A DNA stretch of 64,000 nt from Endozoicomonas sp. ISHI1 (lineage in GTDB: Bacteria; Pseudomonadota; Gammaproteobacteria; Pseudomonadales; Endozoicomonadaceae). The stretch covers positions 93,281 to 157,280 of the forward strand of contig NZ_JAGRPU010000012.1 of the NCBI RefSeq assembly GCF_024606225.1, in the 5' to 3' direction. The notes beneath the pieces are model-generated. The model was not told where the DNA came from. It did not search any database and worked only from the letters and a program-made list of their open reading frames with translations. Positions 48,101-56,998 of this stretch are shown piece by piece. Both the position numbers and the translations under genes were made by a program. Within the stretch, counting starts at the first letter, position 1; the number at the start of each line of letters is the position of its first letter.

Positions 48101-48776
48101 ACACATCCTCTTCGCCCTGAACTTCCGAGAGGTATCTACCCGCCTGGGCATCGCCGTAGTTGTCTTCGTTGATGCCAGAACTGCGGATAATCACCGGCTG
48201 TGATGTCGAGGATCCAATCAGCTGACTGCGCAGTTCAGTGATATGTCGCGCGGCTTCAGAATCTTTAACCTGCTCGTAAAAGTCATCACTGGCAATAAAG
48301 CTTGCCAGGCCCGCCAGCCATTCATCACTTTTGTTTTGTTCTGAAGGTGGCAAAGTATTGAGGTATTCCCTGACCTTCATCAGGCTGCACTCTGTCCAAG
48401 GCTTAGTGGCAATCTCCGGAAGATAGGGGGTTAAACTCTGGATATCCAGTGGGTGATGTTCAAGAGCGTGCATTACCTGAGCGGTAACACATTTAAACGG
48501 TGGGACAGACAATCCTGTTTGCTGCATGCGCTGCAAAAACATCCCCTTGCCACCCAGTTGTTTCCGGCTGGCGGGAGAATAGTCAGCAGCCTGATCTGAA
48601 GAAGATAAACTGCAGGCGCTGCAGAGGCGATTGGCCAGTGGTGTTTCGCCGATCGGAACGCCACTGGTATCAGGATCGCGGAAATGCCTTTTGAATGAAT
48701 CACTGACCTCGCTATCCTGAGTTGGATTCGTTGGCGGGATATGCTGAAATGATGTGTCAACACGATCTGGTAACAT
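45198..48776 (-). CDS. P14: dikinase-like protein, repeat-expanded and truncated tail
   Basis: The protein has 1192 residues from ATG 48776, with AAAGGAATATCTTG upstream. Lys77, Arg198 (preceded by VII rather than VIV) and His477 (GFNDHVAI) are present. Before the Arg it carries the allele ITELRSQLIGSSTSQP, shared with P16. Near the ATP-grasp core, DAQAGRYLS replaces DAQAGKYLS. The tail has an additional 25-residue repeat: two adjacent units, ALDYASRELKGNTKVVMAAV and ALIYASPELQDNKEVVMAAV, stem from a 75 bp duplication. The protein then ends abnormally as RSDKKNDSNGHG at a run of eight A/T pairs (about 45219-45226), so the last units are lost; nothing resembling them follows. Confidence 0.9.
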   Translation of the reverse strand: MLPDRVDTSFQHIPPTNPTQDSEVSDSFKRHFRDPDTSGVPIGETPLANRLCSACSLSSSDQAADYSPASRKQLGGKGMFLQRMQQTGLSVPPFKCVTAQVMHALEHHPLDIQSLTPYLPEIATKPWTECSLMKVREYLNTLPPSEQNKSDEWLAGLASFIASDDFYEQVKDSEAARHITELRSQLIGSSTSQPVIIRSSGINEDNYGDAQAGRYLSEVQGEEDVLRTCLKVMASGYRPEVCPQGIPQPMALIIQHCIDCRYGGVVMSFKSFQDNTVRIEYTLGQPRGVVAGQSGNTPHRIDIARKEETDSWQYFPGTVSSHFILQKNTDNNGYSEAIIHNADGGSDDGGLQLTDDTVSELRKMVTKLEDLLLCPVDVEFAIDHKGCPFPLQVRPITRLTGGMDFAMPMPEDSLATGEVVSEGYCTGSLWLAKKGEADTMPKGAIVVASHAEDWMLEPEFLKRAGGFVFAEGGFNDHVAILMRQEEKTLMLASEQFAAVAAQSGQQATVACARFNDKPGAFIVAGDMTEKLLSHRSLSSDVSDVSLTKAVPSRDDLSPPEGTFRQVASGFQWLTDQNARLLSFFSPGGGLDCLANPIKLSMSPQRSELLAETRDNVNRLIHGAEAMLVGYEAFLQLTGKSCSREVQSLRDEFPKLSNRFVTLKETIRSGLESIITPMQAAEEGQVSQRVFRQWVADCHQLQSCLQALTPSKAERVRSVHELIFALHQRFVEALAPVALTSRQGRVSEEENVTYVDFTTSDNSGGQEPLLNPSGKASIKKLRLSGTAVIIDDALIVNLNLGAHKGVVELLENAEGGKGRTLRLKFSDQFDKISGWEKAGKLKRMWFLVKLLKAIELREDAGPMKLSCNGTAGEIIVECPRMSSRQSMQEAFKKLMIVLHSMDWLDIHFAGRISNGVQWNFNMLAQRLNDDVATEADRFDFQHCLFSMFYGGGFHIDRDCCRLLSNPLQQFIHYARRLAECEFLVSQQEKSEDSLHELLMSDEIAEGTRSELLHHYLLEDTVYAPQLIEQVYGLSNQYFVINPSWCYRLEFYLPPAHPLSDDKDKVRNILLNHGLKYASQRILNDRELVLAAIAEYPDDLMYASKELKNDNDVVIAAVSRNGLALDYASRELKGNTKVVMAAVSQNGLALIYASPELQDNKEVVMAAVANEPDALRYASKRLRSDKKNDSNGHG
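45321..45470 (-). repeat. 75 bp tandem duplication in the P14 tail
   Basis: Two copies of a 75 bp unit begin at 45321 and 45396 (both GCTTGCATA on the plus strand). They encode consecutive ~25-residue tail repeats that resemble each other more than any other unit, which shows how the tail grows in frame. Confidence 0.75.
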
Positions 48777-49108
48777 CAAGATATTCCTTTAAAGTTAATA
48801 TTAATCCATGATTTAATGGTCAGGAGCTTGTCGCATTAATCAATTAATTTCGTTTGACTATGTTTTTTTTATAAAGTTCACACATCAGCCCGAAAAAACC
48901 ATTTGATCAGGATATAAAAGACTTAGTCGTCTGAATGCCAGTGAGAGTGCTCATCAGATAATCCAGGCGGATTACACATTACAACGATTAAAATGAAGGT
49001 TAAATAACGTTAGAGAATAGCTTTAACTATCGGTGATAAGCACCTGACCAGATGGTACTTGGAGATTGAGCCATAAAAGTCCGGTAAACAGCAGTCCATT
49101 ACCCGTCA
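48777..49108. other. P14/P15 gap, partly unique sequence
   Basis: The first ~120 bases are the P14 leader with the TTTTTTTTATAAAGTTCA box (48863-48880). From about 48900 to 49108 the sequence is not shared with the other gaps and shows no gene, hairpin or repeat that I can support. Confidence 0.4.
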
Positions 49109-52100
49109 CTAAGGTTCATCATCGACTTTTTCCAGGCCCAGAGCTTTAAGAAGCCTGTGAAGCTCAGGGTTTCTGAGGGTTGCTGAACGGATAAAGGCAT
49201 TATCATGCTGAAGCTCAGTAGCCGCATACATGAAAGCATGAGAATTATGTTCAATTAAGTTCAGCAAATACTCGCGATCATTCAATACCTCTTCACTGGC
49301 GTAATCTAAGTTACGAATATCTCTGGCAACTGCGATTTGAACAATGTTTTTATCTCCTCGTAATCTCTCACTTGCATACTTCAGAGCCGATGGAGTCTTT
49401 GAGATAGCAGTCTTTACAACAACATCATCATCCTGAAATTTCGGAGCTGCATAGAGCAGTTGATACCCATCCCGCGTGATTGCGGTCATGACAACATGTC
49501 TATCACCCTTCAGTTCTTCACTAACATATTCCAGATTATCCGGGGCTTCGGCAATGGTTGTTAATACAAGATCCCTATCGTTTCTAATCTGTTGGCTGGC
49601 ATATTTCAACCCATGCTTCAGCAGAACATCCCTGACCTTTTCTTTATGAGCCATAGACGGCTGACACGGTGGAATATAAAATTTCAGTCGGTAATTGTGG
49701 GATGGCTCAACCACAAAGTATTGATCACTCAAACCATAGATATGCTCAATCAATGAGATGGCGTTAGCTTTATTGGGATCTAGTAATAAAAGATGATGTA
49801 ATAGTTCCCTGCGGGTGTCCTCACTGACCTCATCACTCATTAACATTTCCTTAAGATGATCCTCCGATTTTTTCATACATGCTACCAACTGCCGACTATG
49901 ATCAATAAACTCTTGGTGGGGAGTACTTAATAACGGGTAGCAACTGAAAGTCATCTTATTGAACTTCCAATAAACCATTAAGAAAAGACAATGTTGAAAG
50001 GCGAACCTGTCGGTTTCTACTGGAGCATTGCTGTTAAGGCGTTCTGCAAGCAAGCTAAAGTTCCATTGATCTCCTTCAAAAATAGCTATGCCCCTCAATA
50101 GACTATCCAGGTCACGAGTTGCAGTTACCACAGTGAACAGTTTTTGGAAGGCACCCAACATGGCTTGAGTGGATGTTATTCGGACGCATTCGACGATAAT
50201 TTCTCCCACTGCAGGGTTGTAACCCAGCTCCATGCTATCGGCATCTTTATGAAGTCCGATCGCTTTCAATAACCGTACCAGAAGCCACATACGTTTCAAT
50301 TTATGAGGTCCATCACTGCCATCAGGGCGACGAAATCTGTCAGAAAACTTCAGCCGCAAGGTTCGTTCTTTTCCTCCCCCAGCGTTTTCAAGCAGCTCGA
50401 TAAGGCCCACATGAAGTCCTAACTCCAGGTTAACAATTAAGGCGTCAACCAAGCTAACAACAGTCACAGGGCGCATTATTCCTTCGATGGCGGCTTTGAA
50501 GGACGGCGTCAATAGGGACGCCTTTTTTCTCGGGGGTGTGAAATCAACATAGGTGACTGCCCATTTCTGATGGGATACTGTGCCCTGACCCGAAGTCGTA
50601 GAGACCGGCGCCAGTGCATTTACGAAGCGCTGATGCAGGGCAAAAATCAGCTCATGAACACTTCGAACCTGCTCAGCCTCTCCGGGATTGAGTGCCTGAA
50701 GAGAGGATTGCAGTTGCTGGCAGGCTGCCACCCACTGACTAAACACTCTCGGGGATACCTGCCCTTCTTCAGCGGCCTGCATGGGCGTAATGATACTCTC
50801 TAACCCAGATCGAATGGTTTCTTTCAGCGTCACGAACCGGTTGCTCAGTTTCGGAAATTCATCCCGCAATGACTGAACCTCGCGCGAACAGCTTTTACCG
50901 GCCAGCTGCAGAAAGGCTTCGTAACCCTCCAACATTTCTTCAGCCCCATAAATCAGCCGGTTTACGTTGTCCCTGGTCTCTTCCAGTAGCTTTGCTCGTT
51001 GCGGTGACATGCTCAGTTTTATCGGGTTCGCCAGACAACCCAGTCCACCGCCGGGGGCAAAAAACGACAACAGGAGGGCATTTTGATCTGTAAGCCAGCG
51101 AAAACAGCTGGCGACGTGACGTAATAAGCATCTATGTAGGGGAGCCAATTCACGCTTTGACGGGACGGCTTTCGCTAACGGCTCGTCAGAAAAGGCAGAG
51201 GACAGGCTTCTGTGGCTGACCATTTTTTCGGTCATGTCACCGACAACAATAAAGGCTCCGGGCTGCCCGTTAAAGCGGGCGCAGGCCAGTGTCGCCTGTT
51301 GGCCTTCCTGAGCGGCCATTGCTGCAAACTGTTCACCGGCCAGCATTAAGGTTTTTTCCTCCTGTCTCATAAGGATCGCCACATGATCATTGAATCCTCC
51401 TTCAGCAAAGACAAACCCCCCTGCCCGCTTCAGGAATTCGGGCTCAAGCATCCACCCTTCAGCATGATTGGCCACGACAATGGCTCCCTTTGTCATCGTG
51501 TCTGCCTCGCCTTTTTTGGCCAGCCAGATGGAACCGATGCAATAGCCTTCGCTGACGACCTCACCAGTGGCCAGAATGCCTTCCGGCATGGGCATCGCAA
51601 AATCCATGCCGCCCGTGAGCCGGGTTATGGGGCGCACCTGCAACGGGAACACCCCCCCTTGAAAATCGATGGCAAACTCCACATCCACAGGGCAGAGCAA
51701 CAGGTTTTCCAGCTTTGTCACCATCTTCCTGAGGTCTGAAACCATGTCATCAGTGAGTTGTAGTCCACCGTCGTCTGATCGGCCATCCGCATTATGAATG
51801 ATGGTTTCCGAATAGCCGTTATTATCCGTGTTTTTTTGGAGAATGAAGCGACTTGAAACCGTCCCGGGAAAGTATTGCCAGCTGTCAGTTTCTCCTTTGC
51901 GAGCAATATCGATGCGGTGGGGCGTGTTACCGGACTGTCCTGCCACTACGCCTCTGGGCTGACCGAGCGTGTACTCAATCCTGACGGTATTATCCTGAAA
52001 GGACATAAAGCTCATGACGACCCCGCCATATCGGCAATCAATGCAATGCTGGATGATCAACGCCATAGGTTGAGGTATACCCTGGGGACAGACTTCAGGC

Positions 52101-52813
52101 CGGTAACCTGAAGCCATGACCTTAAGGCAGGTACGCAACACATCCTCTTCGCCCTGAACTTCCGAGAGATATTTACCTGCCTGGGCATCGCCGTAGTTGT
52201 CTTCGTTGATGCCAGAACTGCGGATAATCACCGGCTGTGATATGGACTTTTCGTCCAGCTGACCGCGCAGATCCCTAATATGCTGGGCCGCTTCAGAATC
52301 TTTAACCTGCTCGTAAAAGTCATTACTGGCAACAAAGGTCGCCAGACCCGCCAGCCATTCATCCCTTTTGTTTTGTTCTGAAGGTGGCAAGCTATTGAGG
52401 TATTCCCTGATCTTCATCAGGCTGCACTCTGTCCAAGGCTTAGTGGCAATCTCCGGAAGATAGGGGGTTAAACTATCGATATCCAGCGGGTGTTGTTCAA
52501 AAGCCTGCATGACCTGAGCAGTAACACATTTAAACGGTGGGACAGACAAACCTGTTTGCTGCATGAGCTGCAAAAACATCCCCTTGCCACCCAGTTGTTT
52601 CCGGCTGGCGGGAGAATAGTCAGCAGCCTGATCTGAAGAATATAAACTGCAGGCGCTGCAGAAGCGCTTGGCCAGTGGTGTTTCGCCGATCGGAACGCCA
52701 CTGGTATCAGGATCGTCGAAATACCTTTTGAATGGACTACTGTCCTCGTTACCCTGAGTTGGATTCTTTGTCGGGTTGTGGTGATATGATTTGTCAAATC
52801 TTGCAGGTTGCAT
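49109..52813 (-). CDS. P15: dikinase-like protein with full tail (right subgroup)
   Basis: The protein has 1234 residues. ATG 52813 (MQPARFDKSY) has GGAGGG 9 bases upstream; the TTG three bases earlier is ignored. Lys77, Arg198 and His477 (GFNDHVAI) are present. The N-terminal region contains the Cys-rich FCSACSLYSS common to P14-P17. It shares with P13 the rare linker allele around KRELAPLHRCLLRHVASCFR. Its C-terminal module (HQKWAVTYVDFTPPRKKASL) differs clearly from P14 and P16, so similarity to neighbours is confined to the N-terminal two thirds. The tail has six repeats and an extension beyond the usual end (LHRLLKALGLEKVDDEP). Confidence 0.9.
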   Translation of the reverse strand: MQPARFDKSYHHNPTKNPTQGNEDSSPFKRYFDDPDTSGVPIGETPLAKRFCSACSLYSSDQAADYSPASRKQLGGKGMFLQLMQQTGLSVPPFKCVTAQVMQAFEQHPLDIDSLTPYLPEIATKPWTECSLMKIREYLNSLPPSEQNKRDEWLAGLATFVASNDFYEQVKDSEAAQHIRDLRGQLDEKSISQPVIIRSSGINEDNYGDAQAGKYLSEVQGEEDVLRTCLKVMASGYRPEVCPQGIPQPMALIIQHCIDCRYGGVVMSFMSFQDNTVRIEYTLGQPRGVVAGQSGNTPHRIDIARKGETDSWQYFPGTVSSRFILQKNTDNNGYSETIIHNADGRSDDGGLQLTDDMVSDLRKMVTKLENLLLCPVDVEFAIDFQGGVFPLQVRPITRLTGGMDFAMPMPEGILATGEVVSEGYCIGSIWLAKKGEADTMTKGAIVVANHAEGWMLEPEFLKRAGGFVFAEGGFNDHVAILMRQEEKTLMLAGEQFAAMAAQEGQQATLACARFNGQPGAFIVVGDMTEKMVSHRSLSSAFSDEPLAKAVPSKRELAPLHRCLLRHVASCFRWLTDQNALLLSFFAPGGGLGCLANPIKLSMSPQRAKLLEETRDNVNRLIYGAEEMLEGYEAFLQLAGKSCSREVQSLRDEFPKLSNRFVTLKETIRSGLESIITPMQAAEEGQVSPRVFSQWVAACQQLQSSLQALNPGEAEQVRSVHELIFALHQRFVNALAPVSTTSGQGTVSHQKWAVTYVDFTPPRKKASLLTPSFKAAIEGIMRPVTVVSLVDALIVNLELGLHVGLIELLENAGGGKERTLRLKFSDRFRRPDGSDGPHKLKRMWLLVRLLKAIGLHKDADSMELGYNPAVGEIIVECVRITSTQAMLGAFQKLFTVVTATRDLDSLLRGIAIFEGDQWNFSLLAERLNSNAPVETDRFAFQHCLFLMVYWKFNKMTFSCYPLLSTPHQEFIDHSRQLVACMKKSEDHLKEMLMSDEVSEDTRRELLHHLLLLDPNKANAISLIEHIYGLSDQYFVVEPSHNYRLKFYIPPCQPSMAHKEKVRDVLLKHGLKYASQQIRNDRDLVLTTIAEAPDNLEYVSEELKGDRHVVMTAITRDGYQLLYAAPKFQDDDVVVKTAISKTPSALKYASERLRGDKNIVQIAVARDIRNLDYASEEVLNDREYLLNLIEHNSHAFMYAATELQHDNAFIRSATLRNPELHRLLKALGLEKVDDEP

Positions 52814-53054
52814 CAAGACATCCCTCCAAAGTTAATATTCATCCATGATTTAATGGCCAGGAGCCTGTCGCATTAATCGCTTACTTTTCTTTTGACCATG
52901 ATGTTTTTATAAAGTTCCCCCTTCAACCTGTCGCAGGAAATAAATCAGTTACGAGCGACTGAAACAATTTTACGTCACGATCTGGAATGAATTTTTTTTT
53001 CACGGTAAAAAAACGACAATAAGCTGGCAACATGGTTTGCACTGACCAATGCTG
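52814..53054. repeat. P15/P16 gap, near-identical to the P16/P17 gap
   Basis: It matches 56751-56998 along most of its length, including a stretch found nowhere else (GAAATAAATCAG through TTTTTTTTCACGGTAAAAAA). The shared gap together with the shared 3' halves of P16 and P17 indicates a recent tandem duplication of about 3.9 kb. Confidence 0.75.
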
Positions 53055-56000
53055 TCAGAATAGATAAGGCTTTATTCTTAGGTTTCGAATGTGTTGACTA
53101 ACCTCGGGGTTTCTTTTTCTTGCTGCCTCGACAAAGGCCTCATCATTTTTAAGCGCCTCATTCGCAAAAGTGAAAGCCAAAGCATCACTTTGAATTAAGT
53201 CCAGCATATGCTCGCGATCATTCAATATCGTGTCAGTGGCATAACGTAATGAATAAATACAACCAGCAATTGCGATTTGAATAATATCTTTATCACTTCG
53301 GACTTTTTCACTTGCATACTCCAGAGCTGCTGGAAAGTGTTTGACAGCGGCCATTACCACCTTTTTATCACCCTTAAGTTTCGAGCTGGCATATTGCAGC
53401 TGACTACCGCATAGAGCGACTGATGTCATGACAACATCTCTATCATCCCTTAGTCCTTCACTCACATATCGCAGTTCATCTGGATGTTCTGAAATGGCGG
53501 GTAATACCATCTCTTTATCATTCAGAACCCGCTGGCTGGCATACTCCAGCCCATTCTTCAACAGGGTATTCCTGAGCTTTTCTTTATCATTCCCAAGCGT
53601 CTGAACCGGTGGAACATCAAACTCCAGACGGCCACTGCAGGGGGGGGTGATAACAAAGAATTGACCTACTAAATGGGAATACAGAAGCTCAACCAATCGA
53701 GTACCGATTTCAGGATTTATCAATAAAAAATGCTGTAAGAGTTCCCTGCGTTTGTCCTCAGCGATCTCATCATTCATCAACAGTTTCTGAAGTTCGTCAT
53801 CTGATTTTCCACAACACTTGCGCAAACGTTTAACATGATGAATAAACTGTTGGTGGTTACTCAACAACGAGTAGAAACGCGGCGCTATGCATAAAGAGTT
53901 ATAGACGATTGTGAAAAGGCCATGTTGAAAGTCAAATCTATCGGCTTCTGACGCAACATCACCATCAAGGCGTTTTGCAAGCCAGTTGAAGTTACACGGT
54001 TCCCCTTCAAAAAAGACTCTGTGCAGCAAGAAAGTGTCCAGGTCTTCAAGACCACCCAGCGCAGTGATCAGTTTTTCAAAGGTATCCAGCATATCTGGAG
54101 TTGATGCTATTCGGGGGCATTCGATAATGATTTCTCCCGCCACGGCGTTGCAACTGAGCTGCATGCCATCAGAATATTTATCCAGTTCGATTACTCTCAG
54201 CAACTGCACCAGAAACCACATACGCTGTAACTTACCGGGTTTATCGCTGCCATCAGGTTTCTCAAATTGGTCAGAAAATTTCAGCCGCAAGGTTCGACCT
54301 TTCCCCCCCTCTGCGTTTTCAAGTAGCTCGATAACGCTTCTGTGTTGTCCAAGCCACAGGTTAACAATCAAGGCATCATCCATACTGACGACAGTAATCT
54401 CTGAACACCGTAATTTTTCGATAACTGCCTTACCGGACGGACTCAACAGCATTGCCTTTTCACCGGACCTAACCGAAGTTGTGCAATCAACATAGGTGAC
54501 AAACTCTTCCTCAGATAACCTGCCCCGACCCGAGTCCAGAGTGACCGGAGCCAGGGCTTTTATGAAGCGCTGATGCAGGACAAAAATCAGCTCATGGACA
54601 CTTCGAACCTGCTCAGCCTCAGCGGGATTGAGTGCCTGAAGAGAGGATTGCAGTTGCTGACAGGCTGCCACCCACTGACGAAACTCTCTTCGGGATACCT
54701 GCCCTTCTTCAGCGGCTTGCATGGGCAGAACGATACTCTCTAATCCGGATTGAATGGTTTTTTTCAGCGTCTCGAACCGGTTGATTAATTGCTGTGACTC
54801 ATCCAGCATTGGCTGAACCTCGGATGAACCCTTGTCACCCGCCAGCAACAAGAAGGCACGGTAACCCACAAGCATTGCTTCAGCCCCGTGAATCAGTCGG
54901 TTTACGTTCTCTCTGGTCTCTGCCAGTATTTTTGATCGTTGTGGCGACATACTTAATTTTATCGGGTTTGCCAGACAATCCAGTCCACCGCCGGGGGAAA
55001 AAAACGACAACAGGCGGGCATTTTGATCGGTGAGCCATTGAAAACCGCTGGCGACCTGACGGAATGTGCCTTCAGGGGGCGACAAATCATCCCTTGATGG
55101 GACGGCTTTCGTTAACGACACATCAGAAACATCAGAGGACAGGCTTCTGTGACTAAGCAGTTTTTCGGTCATGTCACCGGCAACAATAAAGGCTCCGGGC
55201 TGCCCGTTAAAGCGGGCGCAGGCCAGTGTCGCCTGTTGGCCTTCCTGAGCGGCCATTGCTGCAAACTGTTCACCGGCCAGCATTAAGGTTTTTTCCTCCT
55301 GTCTCATAAGGATCGCCACATGATCATTGAATCCTCCTTCGGCAAAAACAAAACCCCCTGCCCGCTTCAGGAATTCGGGCTCAAGCATCCAATCTTCAGC
55401 ATGGTTGGCCACGACAATGGCTCCCTTTGGCATCGTGTCTGCTTCGCCTTTTTTGGCCAGCCAGATGGAACCGGTGCAATAGCCTTCGCTGACGACCTCG
55501 CCAGTGGCCAGAATGCCTTCCGGCATGGGCACAGCAAAATCCATGCCCCCCGTGAGCCGGGTTATGGGGCGCACCTGCAATGGGAACACCCTCCCCTGAA
55601 AATCGATGGCAAACTCGACATCCACGGGGCAGAGCAACAGGTTTTCCAGCTTTGTCACCATCTTCCTGAGGTCTGAAACCATGTCATCAGTGAGTTGCAG
55701 TCCACCGTAGTCTGTTCGGCCATCCGTATTATGAATGATGGCTTCCGAATAGCCGTTATTATCCGTGTTTTTTTGAAGAATGAAGCGGCTTGAAACCGTC
55801 CCGGGAAAGTATTGCCAACTGTCAGTTTCTTCGTTGCGAAGAATATCGATGCGGTGGGGTGTGTTACCGGACTTTCCTGCCACTACGCCTCTGGGCTGAC
55901 CGAGCGTGTACTCAATCCTGACGGTATTATCCTGAAAGGACATAAAGCTCATGACGACCCCGCCATATCGGCAATCAATGCAATGCTGGATGATCAACGC

Positions 56001-56750
56001 CATGGGTTGAGGTATACCCTGGGGACAGACTTCAGGCCGGTAACCTGAAGCCATGACCTTAAGGCAGGTACGCAAAACATCCTCTTCGCCCTGAACTTCC
56101 GAGAGGTATTTACCCGCCTGGGCATCGCCGTAGTTGTCTTCGTTGATGCCAGAACTTCGGATAATCACCGGCTGTGTTGTCGAGGATCCAATCAGCTGAC
56201 TGCGCAGTTCAGTGATATGTCGCGCGGCTTCAGAATCTTTAACCTGCTCGTAAAAGTCATTACTGGCAACAAAGGTCGCCAGACCCGCCAGCCATTCATC
56301 CCTTTTGTTTTGTTCTGAAGGTGGCAAGCTATTGAGGTATTCCCTGATCTTCATCAGGCTGCACTCTGTCCAAGGCTTAGTGGCAATCTCCGGAAGATAG
56401 GGGGTTAAACTATCGATATCCAGCGGGTGTTGTTCAAAAGCCTGCATGACCTGAGCAGTAACACATTTAAACGGTGGGACAGACAAACCTGTTTGCTGCA
56501 TGCGCTGCAAAAACATCCCCTTGCCACCCAGTTGTTTCCGGCTGGCGGGAGAATAGTCAGCAGCCTGATCTGAAGAAGATAAACTGCAGGCGCTGCAGAG
56601 GCGCTTGCCCAGTGGTGTTTCGTCGATCGGGACACCACTGGTATCAGGACCGCCGAATTGCCTTTTAAATGAACTCCCGGCCTTGGTCTCCTGAGTTGGA
56701 TTCGTTGGCGGGATGAGGTGATATGATTTGTCAAATCGAGCAGGTAACAT
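53055..56750 (-). CDS. P16: mosaic dikinase-like protein with full tail (right subgroup)
   Basis: The protein has 1231 residues from ATG 56750, which aligns with the family start (MLPARFDKSY) and has GGAGGG 7 bases upstream; an in-frame ATG eight codons earlier precedes that ribosome site and is rejected. Lys77, Arg198 and His477 (GFNDHVAI) are present. The gene is visibly patchwork: the allele ITELRSQLIGSSTTQP and DNA 54956-55200 match P14, the DNA from 55200 to about 55330 matches P15, and the C-terminal module (LSPSGKAVIEKLRCSEITVV) matches P17. The tail has six repeats, ending FVEAARKRNPEVSQHIRNL as in P17, with a different last few residues. Confidence 0.9.
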   Translation of the reverse strand: MLPARFDKSYHLIPPTNPTQETKAGSSFKRQFGGPDTSGVPIDETPLGKRLCSACSLSSSDQAADYSPASRKQLGGKGMFLQRMQQTGLSVPPFKCVTAQVMQAFEQHPLDIDSLTPYLPEIATKPWTECSLMKIREYLNSLPPSEQNKRDEWLAGLATFVASNDFYEQVKDSEAARHITELRSQLIGSSTTQPVIIRSSGINEDNYGDAQAGKYLSEVQGEEDVLRTCLKVMASGYRPEVCPQGIPQPMALIIQHCIDCRYGGVVMSFMSFQDNTVRIEYTLGQPRGVVAGKSGNTPHRIDILRNEETDSWQYFPGTVSSRFILQKNTDNNGYSEAIIHNTDGRTDYGGLQLTDDMVSDLRKMVTKLENLLLCPVDVEFAIDFQGRVFPLQVRPITRLTGGMDFAVPMPEGILATGEVVSEGYCTGSIWLAKKGEADTMPKGAIVVANHAEDWMLEPEFLKRAGGFVFAEGGFNDHVAILMRQEEKTLMLAGEQFAAMAAQEGQQATLACARFNGQPGAFIVAGDMTEKLLSHRSLSSDVSDVSLTKAVPSRDDLSPPEGTFRQVASGFQWLTDQNARLLSFFSPGGGLDCLANPIKLSMSPQRSKILAETRENVNRLIHGAEAMLVGYRAFLLLAGDKGSSEVQPMLDESQQLINRFETLKKTIQSGLESIVLPMQAAEEGQVSRREFRQWVAACQQLQSSLQALNPAEAEQVRSVHELIFVLHQRFIKALAPVTLDSGRGRLSEEEFVTYVDCTTSVRSGEKAMLLSPSGKAVIEKLRCSEITVVSMDDALIVNLWLGQHRSVIELLENAEGGKGRTLRLKFSDQFEKPDGSDKPGKLQRMWFLVQLLRVIELDKYSDGMQLSCNAVAGEIIIECPRIASTPDMLDTFEKLITALGGLEDLDTFLLHRVFFEGEPCNFNWLAKRLDGDVASEADRFDFQHGLFTIVYNSLCIAPRFYSLLSNHQQFIHHVKRLRKCCGKSDDELQKLLMNDEIAEDKRRELLQHFLLINPEIGTRLVELLYSHLVGQFFVITPPCSGRLEFDVPPVQTLGNDKEKLRNTLLKNGLEYASQRVLNDKEMVLPAISEHPDELRYVSEGLRDDRDVVMTSVALCGSQLQYASSKLKGDKKVVMAAVKHFPAALEYASEKVRSDKDIIQIAIAGCIYSLRYATDTILNDREHMLDLIQSDALAFTFANEALKNDEAFVEAARKRNPEVSQHIRNLRIKPYLF

Positions 56751-56998
56751 CAGGCATCCCTCCGAAGTTAACATTCATCCATGACTTAATAGCCAGGAGC
56801 TTGTCGCATTAATTGCTTACTTTTCTTTTGACCATGATGTTTTTATAAAGTTCCCCCTCAACCTGACGCAGGAAATAAATCAGCTACGAGCGGCTGAAAC
56901 AATTCTTCGTCACGTTCTGGAATGAATTTTTTTTCACGGTAAAAAAACGACGATAAGCTGGCAACATGGTTTGCTCTGACCAATGCTGTCAGAATAGA
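56751..56998. repeat. P16/P17 gap, partner of the P15/P16 gap
   Basis: Apart from scattered point differences and one missing T in the T-run it equals the P15/P16 gap. It holds the P16 leader with TTTTTATAAAG at about 56840-56850 and, to its right, the end of P17. Confidence 0.75.

Noticed and set aside
56751..56774. Eight-codon N-terminal extension of P16 (MLTSEGCL)
   Set aside because: Its ATG lies upstream of the GGAGGG that serves the conserved start; relatives lack it.
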